Assembly: GCA_016745055.1 (NCBI GenBank)
Contig: JADGDF010000011.1
Location: forward strand, 1 to 48,197
Reading direction: 5' to 3'
DNA: 48,197 nt
Origin: Thiotrichaceae bacterium
GTDB lineage: Bacteria > Pseudomonadota > Gammaproteobacteria > Beggiatoales > Beggiatoaceae
Position numbers and translations under genes: made by a program. The notes under the pieces are model-generated. The model made no database searches and was not told the origin of the DNA. It saw nothing but the letters and a program-made list of their open reading frames with translations. Shown in pieces: positions 1 to 6,973 of this stretch; positions within the stretch are counted from its first letter, which is position 1; each line of letters starts with the position of its first letter.

Positions 1-237
1 ACGTTTAGCTCTTTCCCATTGATAAGCGTCTGGATACATCTCTACATCCTCCGCCAAGGCTTCCATATTAATCTTCGTCGCGGGTTTGTTACGGGTTGTT
101 CAAGGTTCAAGTTTGTTTTGCCAGCGAAAAAGCGTTCTGATTGGAATATCAATACGCTCACCGGTTTCTTGGAAACTCAGATTGTACTTCTCTTTGGTGG
201 CAAATACTTTTTCGCGAAATTTAAGTGGGTAAGTCAT
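1..237 (-). pseudogene. IS630-family transposase, N-terminal part with internal stop, cut by window edge
   Basis: Read on the minus strand from ATG at 237, the first 45 codons give an IS630-type helix-turn-helix start (MTYPLKFREKVF..., then ..RTLFRWQNKLEP). An in-frame TGA at 102-100 follows. The same frame then continues as TTRNKPATKINMEALAEDVE and PDAYQWERAKR to the window edge, again typical of this transposase family. The reading frame is the same on both sides, so this is a nonsense change rather than an indel. IS630 elements move by cut-and-paste into TA sites. The element end should lie near 240-265, but I cannot fix it. Activity would require read-through or recoding, so it is most likely dead. 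Family call is confident; status depends on that one base. Confidence 0.8.
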
Positions 238-264
238 GTATATATTATGACATATTATTACACA

Positions 265-473
265 TCAGCTATAGCAAGCCTGATGTTGAACATAATTTAC
301 GCAACTTAGCTATTCATAAAGAACAAAATCCTGACTACACCTTACCACGTATCAAAACCTTGCTAGCCTTGCCTGAATTTGCCAGTGTGAAGGCATTTAT
401 GCAGCAGTCGAGTGTGGATGTTGGGGAATTGCAGGGGATGGTTGATGGGTTTGAACAGAATTTAACGGATTGA
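265..473 (+). pseudogene. C-terminal fragment of an unidentified gene next to the IS630 end
   Basis: From about 265 an open frame encodes roughly 68 residues (SYSKPDVEHNLRNLAIHKEQ ... VDGFEQNLTD) and stops at 471-473. It has ordinary protein composition and no convincing start. The frame can be extended upstream only through sequence belonging to the transposon side. I infer the 3' end of a gene whose 5' part was separated by the IS630 insertion. I do not recognise the family. A DNA repeat of the GxxExxY type begins a few bases after its stop. Confidence 0.45.
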
Positions 474-494
474 GGGATGAGCAGGATTTTTTGT

Positions 495-537
495 AAGAAT
501 CAGGATCCTCAGGATTAAATGATTTTCAGGATAAGGA
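495..537 (+). repeat. Degenerate copy of the AGGATT iteron-like repeat
   Basis: The stretch contains four spaced GGAT units in the same orientation as the repeat at 1032-1072 (AAGAATCAGGAT... then CAGGATTAA and TTTCAGGAT). It lies between the broken gene and the left inverted repeat of the GxxExxY unit. It is more diverged than the two flanking copies, consistent with an older copy. Confidence 0.55.
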
Positions 538-584
538 TGTTGCAAAGCTTGAATTTGGTACAAAATTTAAATATTCCCCGAATC

Positions 585-625
585 TAATCCTGTTAATCCT
601 AAAATCCTGTAAATCCTGATTCTGA
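585..625 (-). repeat. Left 41-bp inverted repeat of the GxxExxY unit
   Basis: The sequence starts TAATCCTGTTAATCCTAAAA and ends GTAAATCCTGATTCTGA. Its reverse complement matches 1032-1072 at 40 of 41 positions, with one G/A difference. ATCC units occur at 587, 596, 604 and 613, so the repeat is itself an array spaced 8-9 bp. It ends 31 bp before the GxxExxY start codon. Confidence 0.85.
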
Positions 626-656
626 TAATAAACGCTACGATAAAAAGAAAAAAACA

Positions 657-1031
657 ATGCAAGACGACCCACTAACCTACGCAATCATCGGCTGTGCCAT
701 GAAAGTCCACAATACACTCGGTGCAGGATTCCAAGAAGTTATTTATCAACGTTGCCTAGCCATTGAACTTGAAAGAAAAAAATTGGTATTTGTTCGTGAA
801 AAAGAACAAGATATTTTTTACGAAGGCATTCAAGTCGGTACACGCCGCACAGATTTCATCGTTGAAAACCAAATCATCGTTGAACTCAAAGCACGCACCA
901 ATTTAGAAGACGTACACCTCGCCCAAGCTAAAAACTATGTTGTTGCTTACGACCTTTCAAAAGGCTTACTCATCAACTTCGGTGCAAAAAGCCTACAAGT
1001 CAAACGATTGTTTAATCCTAAGTATCAGTAG
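657..1031 (+). CDS. GxxExxY family protein (PD-(D/E)XK-like fold)
   Basis: This 124-residue protein carries the family-defining motif GFQEVIY (about residues 24-30), preceded by the usual VHNTLGAG. The later TDFIVENQIIVELKA segment (about 62-76) has the spaced Asp and Glu-x-Lys pattern of PD-(D/E)XK nuclease-like folds. Length is normal for the family and the gene looks intact. The biochemical role of GxxExxY proteins is not established; nuclease activity is inference from fold. The stop codon (1029-1031) is followed directly by the right inverted repeat, and the left repeat sits just upstream, so gene and repeats form one compact unit. Start chosen at the only nearby ATG, which gives the canonical N-terminus; there is a purine-rich stretch upstream but no clear Shine-Dalgarno. 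Confidence 0.88.
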   Translation: MQDDPLTYAIIGCAMKVHNTLGAGFQEVIYQRCLAIELERKKLVFVREKEQDIFYEGIQVGTRRTDFIVENQIIVELKARTNLEDVHLAQAKNYVVAYDLSKGLLINFGAKSLQVKRLFNPKYQ

Positions 1032-1072
1032 TCAGAATCAGGATTTACAGGATTTTAGGATTAACAAGATTA
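1032..1072 (+). repeat. Right 41-bp inverted repeat of the GxxExxY unit
   Basis: It begins TCAGAATCAGGATTTACAGG and ends in TTAACAAGATTA. It is the reverse complement of 585-625 with one mismatch, and begins at the base after the GxxExxY stop codon. Homology continues a few bases beyond (GATTAGA), so the pair is about 45 bp. GGAT units repeat every 8-9 bp. Confidence 0.85.
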
Positions 1073-1089
1073 GACTGAGGGTGTTTACA

Positions 1090-1701
1090 TTATGTAGATT
1101 CTCCCCAACGTGGCAACAGTTGGTGAGGAATTTCGAGATGATCTAAGATACGGGCAACAATAAAATCAACTAATTGGCTGACTTGTTCCGGTTGATGATA
1201 AAAGCCTGGATTAGCAGGTAAAATTAATACGCCTAGTTTTGCTAAATAAAGCATATTTTCTAAGTGGATTACAGATAATGGTGTTTCTCGATGGACTAAA
1301 ATTAACTTTTTTTGTTCTTTTAACGTAACATCTGCCGCACGTTCAATTAAACTGCAGCTGTGGCCATGAGCAACAGCACTTAATGTGCCACTGGTGCATG
1401 GACAAATAACCATCGCGTTGGAAACTGCGCTACCGCTGGCAATGGGTGCTGTCCATTGGGTTAAATCAAATACTTGTAACTGTGATGCTGTCACTTGATA
1501 ATGCGTATGTAATTGTTGTTGAATTGCAGGGGTTTGGTCAAGTAACGTTAAGTTTGTTTCAAGATTAATGACCAGTTTACCAGCCTCTGAAATCACTAAA
1601 TAGACTGTTTTTTTAGCCTTTAGCAAACATTCCAGTAAACGCAATCCGTAAACTGCACCTGAAGCACCGGTGATGGCAAGAGTGATGGTGGAATGGGACA
1701 T
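1090..1701 (-). CDS. ubiX: Flavin prenyltransferase UbiX
   Basis: The 203-residue protein prenylates FMN to make the cofactor used by the UbiD decarboxylase in ubiquinone synthesis. It starts MSHSTITLAITGASGAVYGL, with the UbiX glycine-rich FMN-binding segment TGASGAVYG. It also has the conserved stretches ASGSAVSNAMVICPCTSGT and LILVHRETPLSVIHLENML, and PANPGFYHQP near the end. A longer frame exists from 1806, but the added 35 residues are not family-like, so ATG 1701 is preferred. Its partner UbiD is not nearby. The gene lies downstream of and co-directional with the cyclophilin gene, separated by a palindromic repeat that may end the upstream transcript. Confidence 0.93.
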   Translation of the reverse strand: MSHSTITLAITGASGAVYGLRLLECLLKAKKTVYLVISEAGKLVINLETNLTLLDQTPAIQQQLHTHYQVTASQLQVFDLTQWTAPIASGSAVSNAMVICPCTSGTLSAVAHGHSCSLIERAADVTLKEQKKLILVHRETPLSVIHLENMLYLAKLGVLILPANPGFYHQPEQVSQLVDFIVARILDHLEIPHQLLPRWGEST

Positions 1702-1782
1702 ATGGAGATCATAATTTAATAAAACTGCGTGGGGGATGAGCACAACAAAGTAAAGCTCAATTTTAAGAAATTGAAAAATAAA

Positions 1783-1824
1783 AGGAGTACAAAATTTATT
1801 TTGCAAAACAAGTTTTGCACTCCT
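1783..1824. repeat. Gene-end palindrome, copy R1
   Basis: An imperfect palindrome with arms AGGAGTACAAAA and TTTTGCACTCCT, close to copies at 27998, 33366 and 35649. It sits just downstream of the cyclophilin stop codon (1834) on the minus strand, so a role in 3'-end formation is plausible. Confidence 0.7.
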
Positions 1825-1833
1825 AAAAGTCTA

Positions 1834-2985
1834 TTAAGCCGGTGGTTCTGGGCTATCAGGTTTTGAAGGTGGATCGGGTGGAATTGATGCGTTTGACTTC
1901 GGCGTTTTAGCTGGTGTTGATGGTGACTTTGGTTCCTCTTTTTCAACAACAGGAGGTTCTTCTTCTGCAATAGCTTCTTCCTTTTCTTCTATTACAGCCT
2001 CTTCTTCATCAACATTTTTATCTGTATCTTCTTCTGAGTCAACAGATTCTTCATCCAAAGCTTCTTCATCAACTTCATCTATTTCTGTATCATCTTCGTC
2101 AATTATATCAGAGGCATCAGCGTCTTCAGTTATGTCAGTATCCTCTTCCAAGTCAGTGTCAAAATCTTCCGAATCAATCATTTCTTCATCTGAGATATCA
2201 TCTTCTGCATCTAACGCTTCATCAGATTGAGTGTCAACCTCTTCGCCATCATCAGCATAATTTTCTGCATCATCGGCTTCTGTTTCTTCCTCATCAATAA
2301 CATCGCTATCTTCGTCGTCATCAACAATATCACCATTTGTAGTAACATCGTCTGCGGTTTCTTCTTCAACATCTATAGCCTCTGTTGATACACTTTCAGG
2401 TAAAGGCGCTGAAAAATCGGGTAAATTAGACAAGGTGACTGAATTAATCACTACCGCTTCGCGAGGGACGTGCCTGGCCAATTCTCCTGCAGGTCCAGTC
2501 TTGAGTTTTTGAATTTTATCAACAACTTCCATACCTTCAACAACTTTACCAAATACGCTATATCCCCAACCTCTTGGACTTTTTGAGGTATGGTTTAAAA
2601 AATTATTATCTCTAACGTTGATAAAAAATTGAGAAGTGGCCGAGTGTGGTTCGGCTGTCCTTGCCATAGCAACCATTCCGCGCAGGTTTTTTAACCCATT
2701 GGTTGCTTCATTCATAATGGGTTCACTGGTAGCAATTTTTTGGTAATCTTGCGTATAACCACCAGCCTGAATCATGAAATTTTTGATAACTCTGTGGAAA
2801 ATGGCCTTGTTATAAGTGCCTTCTTGCGCATAGTTAACAAAATTACGGACACTAATGGGTGCTTTGTCGTGATAAAGTTCAATCGTCATTGCGCCCAAAT
2901 TTGTTTCAATGACTGCGCGAGGTGGTTCAGCCCCGTGAGTGACTGCTGAGAAACAAAATAATAAACCTGCAATTAAATATTTCAT
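1834..2985 (-). CDS. Periplasmic cyclophilin-type prolyl isomerase with long acidic C-terminal tail
   Basis: A signal peptide (MKYLIAGLLFCFSAVTHGAE) precedes a complete cyclophilin domain of about 165 residues. Landmarks are IFHRVIKNFMIQAGG, the SATSQFFINV block and WGYSVFGKVVEGMEVVD. It should catalyse proline cis-trans isomerisation in the periplasm. The unusual part follows at about residue 204: a stretch of roughly 140 residues dominated by Asp and Glu, then a Pro/Lys/Ser-rich tail ending PPSKPDSPEPPA. PpiA-type proteins normally end after the domain, near 190 residues; this one is 383. ATG 2985 is chosen over ATG 2994 because the AGG upstream is correctly spaced only for 2985. SurA, another isomerase, is encoded just upstream on the same strand. 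The tail may bind cations or the envelope; that is a guess. Confidence 0.9.
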   Translation of the reverse strand: MKYLIAGLLFCFSAVTHGAEPPRAVIETNLGAMTIELYHDKAPISVRNFVNYAQEGTYNKAIFHRVIKNFMIQAGGYTQDYQKIATSEPIMNEATNGLKNLRGMVAMARTAEPHSATSQFFINVRDNNFLNHTSKSPRGWGYSVFGKVVEGMEVVDKIQKLKTGPAGELARHVPREAVVINSVTLSNLPDFSAPLPESVSTEAIDVEEETADDVTTNGDIVDDDEDSDVIDEEETEADDAENYADDGEEVDTQSDEALDAEDDISDEEMIDSEDFDTDLEEDTDITEDADASDIIDEDDTEIDEVDEEALDEESVDSEEDTDKNVDEEEAVIEEKEEAIAEEEPPVVEKEEPKSPSTPAKTPKSNASIPPDPPSKPDSPEPPA

Positions 2986-3174
2986 ATGAGTCATACCTAA
3001 ATAAAGTCCAGATGCATGTTAACAAACTTTTAAGCGTCTTTGTAGCAAATTTTGCCATAATATTGGCCAAAATTAACGTTGATTGGATTTGATTTGTTAT
3101 AATATTTTTGCTTTATACACTAATTATTATTATCCCGTATTTTTCTCTTGGCCGTGAGTCAACCTCCTCAACAA

Positions 3175-4458
3175 CTACAAACGATACTCAACATAAGCTT
3201 CATCACGCAATTGACGTTGCCAGGAAACAACTTCTTCTTCTATTTTACGTTGTCGAATAGTCTGCCTTGCTTTGGTACGTAAGGCTTCTTCTGTATTATC
3301 ATGCTTACGTCGCTCTAATACTTGTAATAAATGCCAGCCATAACGTGATTGAAAAGCGTGGCTAATTTCTCCAGGCTCTAATTTATCCATGACTTCTTCA
3401 AATTCTGGCACCATTTCTCCGCTGCTAATCCAACCTAAATCACCGCCTTTAAATGAGCTACCTGGGTCTTGAGAATTTGCCCGCGCAAGTTTAACAAAAT
3501 CATCCCCTTGTTCTATTCGATACTTTAAAGTTTGCAAACGCTCCTGAGCATCAGCTTGGGAAATGACTTCATTAGTTGTAATCAGAATATGACGAGCTTT
3601 GGTTTGAGTGACTACACTTTTTTCAGCATTACTGCGCTTTTCAGCCAGTTTAATAATGTGGAAACCACTGTCATTACGAATAGGTCCTATAATTTCACCC
3701 TTTTTCATGGATTTAACTTGATTAGTAAATAAAGTAGGGATTTGTTCCAAACTCATCCAACCTAAGTCTCCTCCTTCAAGCGCCTGGCGACCTTTGGAAA
3801 TTGAAGCAGCAATTTGGCGAAAATCTGCGCCACTTTTCAATCTATCTAACGTTGATTCTGCTTGTCGCTTTTTATAAGCAATTTCTGTCGTGGGTGCGGC
3901 TTCAGGAATTTCAATTAAAATGTGCAAAAGTCGATATTCTGCACCACCACTACCTTGTTGGGCTTGATTAGTTAAAAAGTTATCTACTTCTCGGTCAGTG
4001 ACTGTAATACGGCTGACCACTTCTCTTTGCAATAATCGGGTAATAATGAGTTGACCACGCTGTTCTTCTCGAAATTTAAGGTAACTATAACCTTCAGCTT
4101 CCAACGAAGCACGCAGTTGTTTTAGCGTACCGTTTTTCCTCGCGGCAAATTTACGCAAGGCTTCATTAAGCATAGTATCATCAATCTCAATACCAGTATT
4201 TTTTGCTAGCTGCAATTGTAATTTTTCTAAAACCATTTTTTCCAGAATTTGTTTCTGCAGTTCTGCAAAGGAGGGCATTGGAATATTACGATGTTTTAAA
4301 TCAGCTTCAATAATTTTAGTTTCTTGTTGTAATTCGGTATAAGTAACCACTTCGTTATTTACAACCGCTACAATATAATCAAGCGGCTCAGCTTGTGTAA
4401 TAGGCAACATTGTCCCTAACAATAACAACAGTAGCAATAACTTTTTTAAATACTTCAT
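3175..4458 (-). CDS. surA: Periplasmic chaperone / peptidyl-prolyl isomerase SurA
   Basis: The 427-residue protein escorts outer-membrane porins through the periplasm. A leucine-rich signal peptide (residues 1-23) is followed by the SurA N-terminal chaperone region (LDYIVAVVNNEVVTYTEL...). Two parvulin domains start near residues 175 (EYRLLHILIEIPE) and 287 (KARHILITTNEV). Each carries the FRQIAASIS/FVKLARANS and GGDLGW hallmarks. The C-terminal helix returns after the second domain, as in SurA. Length is as in E. coli. The usual neighbours (lptD, pdxA, rsmA) are absent here. It is divergent from moeB with only 77 bp between starts, so the promoters of both must share that spacer. Confidence 0.95.
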   Translation of the reverse strand: MKYLKKLLLLLLLLGTMLPITQAEPLDYIVAVVNNEVVTYTELQQETKIIEADLKHRNIPMPSFAELQKQILEKMVLEKLQLQLAKNTGIEIDDTMLNEALRKFAARKNGTLKQLRASLEAEGYSYLKFREEQRGQLIITRLLQREVVSRITVTDREVDNFLTNQAQQGSGGAEYRLLHILIEIPEAAPTTEIAYKKRQAESTLDRLKSGADFRQIAASISKGRQALEGGDLGWMSLEQIPTLFTNQVKSMKKGEIIGPIRNDSGFHIIKLAEKRSNAEKSVVTQTKARHILITTNEVISQADAQERLQTLKYRIEQGDDFVKLARANSQDPGSSFKGGDLGWISSGEMVPEFEEVMDKLEPGEISHAFQSRYGWHLLQVLERRKHDNTEEALRTKARQTIRQRKIEEEVVSWQRQLRDEAYVEYRL

Positions 4459-4535
4459 ATATCATTTACACTCAAAAATATAGTTACATTACAATATAAC
4501 TCGCTATACTATAGCCACGTTATATTATAAGTCAA

Positions 4536-5300
4536 ATGAAATTTGCAGGCATGAGAGATCAACAACTTTTACGCTATAATCGCCAAATTTTGTTGCCCCA
4601 AATTGATATTATAGGACAACAAAAATTACTAGATTCAACTGTCATGATAGTGGGAATTGGAGGATTAGGTTCCCCTGTCGCCATGTATTTAGCTGCAATG
4701 GGGGTTGGGCATTTGGTTTTAGTTGACCATGATGTCGTGGAAATCTCAAATTTACAGCGTCAAATTATTTATGATACTGAGTCTTTGGGTCAAGCAAAAG
4801 TAATTGCAGCGCAAAAAAAATTACAAACCCTCAATCCAGAAATACGTATTTCTCCCTTTCAAAATCAATTTGAGAGTTTAAACATTGAACAAATGAAAGC
4901 GGTCGACTTACTCATTGATTGCAGTGATAATTTTACCACTCGTTTTGCAATTAATGCAGCCTGTGTGCAAAATAACATACCACTTGTTTCCGGCGCTGCT
5001 ATTCGTTTAAGTGGTCAAATTGTTGTTTTTATAAATCAAAAAAATACCCCTTGTTATCGTTGTTTATATCCTGATTCTGAACAAGAAGCGGAAACGTGTA
5101 CTGAAAATGGTGTATTAGCGCCATTAGTCGGCGTTATTGGTAGTATGCAGGCCATTGAAGCAGTCAAAGTTTTACTCAGCATCGGCAAGCCACTCTATGG
5201 TAAACTATTATTATTTGAAGCACAAAGCATGCAGTGGCGGAAAATAAACCTATCAAAAGACCCTGCATGTCCTGTTTGCTCACTACCAGGACAAAGATGA
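4536..5300 (+). CDS. moeB: Molybdopterin-synthase adenylyltransferase MoeB
   Basis: This E1-like enzyme adenylates the C-terminal glycine of MoaD so that sulfur can be loaded for molybdopterin synthesis. Visible features are LLRYNRQILLPQID, the nucleotide-binding loop IVGIGGLGSP (about residues 38-47), the DHDVVEISNLQRQ segment, and two zinc-binding CxxC pairs (CYRC and CPVC). It has no rhodanese extension, as expected for MoeB. ThiF is the main alternative, but the immediate downstream moaD and moaE decide for MoeB. Start: ATG 4536 gives 254 residues; ATG 4551 (MRDQQLLRY) is equally possible. The stop overlaps the moaD start. Confidence 0.9.
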   Translation: MKFAGMRDQQLLRYNRQILLPQIDIIGQQKLLDSTVMIVGIGGLGSPVAMYLAAMGVGHLVLVDHDVVEISNLQRQIIYDTESLGQAKVIAAQKKLQTLNPEIRISPFQNQFESLNIEQMKAVDLLIDCSDNFTTRFAINAACVQNNIPLVSGAAIRLSGQIVVFINQKNTPCYRCLYPDSEQEAETCTENGVLAPLVGVIGSMQAIEAVKVLLSIGKPLYGKLLLFEAQSMQWRKINLSKDPACPVCSLPGQR

Positions 5301-5533
5301 TGACAATCAAAGTAAAATTTTTTGCGAGTTTGCGTGAAGAAGTCGAACGCAGTGAAGTTGATTTGAAACCTCAAGGCGAAATGACCGTTGCTCAAGTGTG
5401 GGCACTTGCTTGTCAGGATATGCCTTTGCCAGAACATATTTTGTCAGCCGTAAATCTGGAGTATGTCAGTGCTGACACTGCAGTAAAAGATGGCGATGAA
5501 GTCGCGTTTTTTCCACCCGTCACAGGAGGTTAG
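5297..5533 (+). CDS. moaD: Molybdopterin-synthase sulfur-carrier subunit MoaD
   Basis: A small ubiquitin-like protein (78 residues) that carries the thiocarboxylate sulfur for MoaE. It starts MMTIKVKFFASLREE and ends FFPPVTGG; the terminal Gly-Gly is the site activated by MoeB. The ATG at 5297 overlaps the moeB stop (ATGA), and the next codon is also ATG. An AGGA at 5288-5291 serves either start. Earlier in-frame starts inside moeB would add residues without family resemblance. It is translationally coupled between moeB and moaE. Confidence 0.92.
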   Translation: MMTIKVKFFASLREEVERSEVDLKPQGEMTVAQVWALACQDMPLPEHILSAVNLEYVSADTAVKDGDEVAFFPPVTGG

Positions 5534-5977
5534 ATGAAGGTTGTTGTCACACCAGATGAATTTAATGCTTGGACAGAATTACAAGCTTATGAAACAACAT
5601 TGACGGCACAGCGCGGTCAATGGGGGGCTGTTAGCACGTTTATTGGCACCATGCGGAATTTTAATGAGGGAGATGCCGTCAATGCCATGTTTTTAGAACA
5701 TTATCCTGGCATGACTGAAAAATATTTACAGGCACTCAGCCAAACTGCGTTACAACGCTGGGAGATTCTTGATACCTTGGTTATTCATCGTGTAGGACAT
5801 ATACAGCCTAGTGATACAATCGTGTTGGTTGCAGCTTGGGCAAGTCACCGTGCATCAGCCTTTGAAGCCTGCCGTTTTTTGATTGAAGAACTAAAAACTA
5901 AAGCACCTTTTTGGAAGAAGGAGATTTTAATCGAAGGAGAACGGTGGGTTGAAAAAAACACGCCTGCAACCGTTTAA
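5534..5977 (+). CDS. moaE: Molybdopterin-synthase catalytic subunit MoaE
   Basis: The large subunit of molybdopterin synthase inserts two sulfurs from MoaD into cyclic pyranopterin monophosphate. The 147 residues show the family blocks GAVSTFIGTMRNFNEGD, MFLEHYPGMTEK, IHRVGHIQPSD, the SHRASAFEACRFLIEELKTK region, and the catalytic-lysine segment PFWKKEI. The start codon follows the moaD stop without a gap, and a strong AGGAGG site lies inside the end of moaD (5524-5529). Last gene of moeB-moaD-moaE. A hairpin 40-70 bp beyond the stop may terminate it. Confidence 0.95.
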   Translation: MKVVVTPDEFNAWTELQAYETTLTAQRGQWGAVSTFIGTMRNFNEGDAVNAMFLEHYPGMTEKYLQALSQTALQRWEILDTLVIHRVGHIQPSDTIVLVAAWASHRASAFEACRFLIEELKTKAPFWKKEILIEGERWVEKNTPATV

Positions 5978-6555
5978 TATCTCTATTTATCAAAATTAAA
6001 TATGTATTTAAAGCCCCAGACAAAATCCTTCTTTAGTGATTTTGTCGTTCAATCGTTTGAGTATAGCAGTAATCTATCTGTATATCTGACTTGCTTATAA
6101 TCTTGCTACCAGAAAATAGAAGAGTTCCACTCATTTTAAAATACAGCAAATGTCACTCTCCTTGTTCAATCAACTGCAAGGTGACATCCTGAAAAGCCCT
6201 GGTTTATTCAAATGTATTAATCAAGGGAATGTGGCTGTTACTGGATACCTCACAGCAAATATACCTGGGATATAAGGCAGTGTAGAGAAAGATATCTTTC
6301 ATAACTTTTGGACAAATTGATGTTTGTAACCTCGTGCGTAACGTTTGGAAGCGGGTTACAAATCTGTTCCTGCGTCATATGGAAATTTGAAAACTAATAA
6401 TTAATGAATTATAAATTAAAAAGTTACTTTTGGATTCGTAAATTACTGGCTTGTAGTTATGCTAACTTCAAATGAGGTAGCCCTGGCCACCTCGATCTTT
6501 TAGCTGATTAATTTTGAAAGACATGCTAATATATTAAAATTTACACTATTAAGTT
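5978..6555. other. 578-bp spacer without a convincing gene
   Basis: It contains a perfect 9-bp hairpin at 6019-6046 and a second inverted repeat, TTTGTAACC/GGTTACAAA, at 6323-6362 (22-nt interval). A 41-codon frame runs from ATG 6150 to 6275, with ordinary amino-acid composition but no ribosome-binding site and no family I recognise; it could be gene debris. No RNA gene seen. Confidence 0.5.
6019..6046 (+). terminator. Possible terminator hairpin after moaE
   Basis: GACAAAATC and GATTTTGTC form a perfect 9-bp stem with a 10-nt loop, 42 bp after the moaE stop. The T-run behind it is weak, so intrinsic termination is only likely, not certain. Confidence 0.4.
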
Positions 6556-6960
6556 ATGTCTCAAACTACTTATAATAATCAGTTACATATGCACATAGAA
6601 GACTTCTACAAATGTATGGCATTAGTCTTTACACACTTGTACAGTTTTTTTCCACAAGAAGTTGATGTTTGTGTTGATGAATTAGAGTCAGACTTAAAAA
6701 TAGAACAAAGTGATAATTACTTAGCAACCATCCGTTTTTTACAGCGAGAAGGGTTTATTCGTTATCAAGAATTACTTTATGAAACTTACAAAGGTATGGT
6801 TTTGACAGCAAAAAGTTTGAGCATATTAGAAACCATGTCTGAAAAAAACAATGAAGATGATATGCTTATCAAGCAAATCAGTTTAGCTTTAGAAAATAAC
6901 GACAACGCGACAATTAAATCAATTGGACGCGAAATCATAAAATTATCTGTTTATAACTAA
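6556..6960 (+). CDS. Hypothetical protein upstream of the DUF349 gene
   Basis: A 134-residue soluble protein without signal or membrane segments. The N-terminal half (IEDFYKCMALVFTHLYSFFP ... TIRFLQREGFIRYQELLYET) reads like a small helical fold with a short beta pair, perhaps winged-helix. The C-terminal third is acidic and helical. I do not recognise a named family. It ends 13 bp before the large HEAT/DUF349 gene, so the two are very probably co-transcribed and may work together. No clear Shine-Dalgarno precedes the ATG. Codon use resembles its neighbours. Confidence 0.75.
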   Translation: MSQTTYNNQLHMHIEDFYKCMALVFTHLYSFFPQEVDVCVDELESDLKIEQSDNYLATIRFLQREGFIRYQELLYETYKGMVLTAKSLSILETMSEKNNEDDMLIKQISLALENNDNATIKSIGREIIKLSVYN

Positions 6961-6973
6961 GTTAGTCAAGCCT

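Noticed and set aside
19..309. Plus-strand open frame at the left edge
   Set aside because: It is the antisense of the IS630 transposase, whose minus-strand reading is clearly family-like.
585..625. CRISPR-like array from the regularly spaced ATCC units
   Set aside because: Units are only 8-9 bp apart with no spacers of CRISPR size, and no cas genes are present.
1716..1970. Minus-strand frame inside the cyclophilin tail (His/Gln-rich)
   Set aside because: It is the shifted reading of the repetitive acidic and Pro-rich tail; low-complexity composition is inherited from that sequence.
5195..5437. Minus-strand frame across the moeB-moaD junction
   Set aside because: Overlaps two well-supported genes on the other strand and has no signal of its own.
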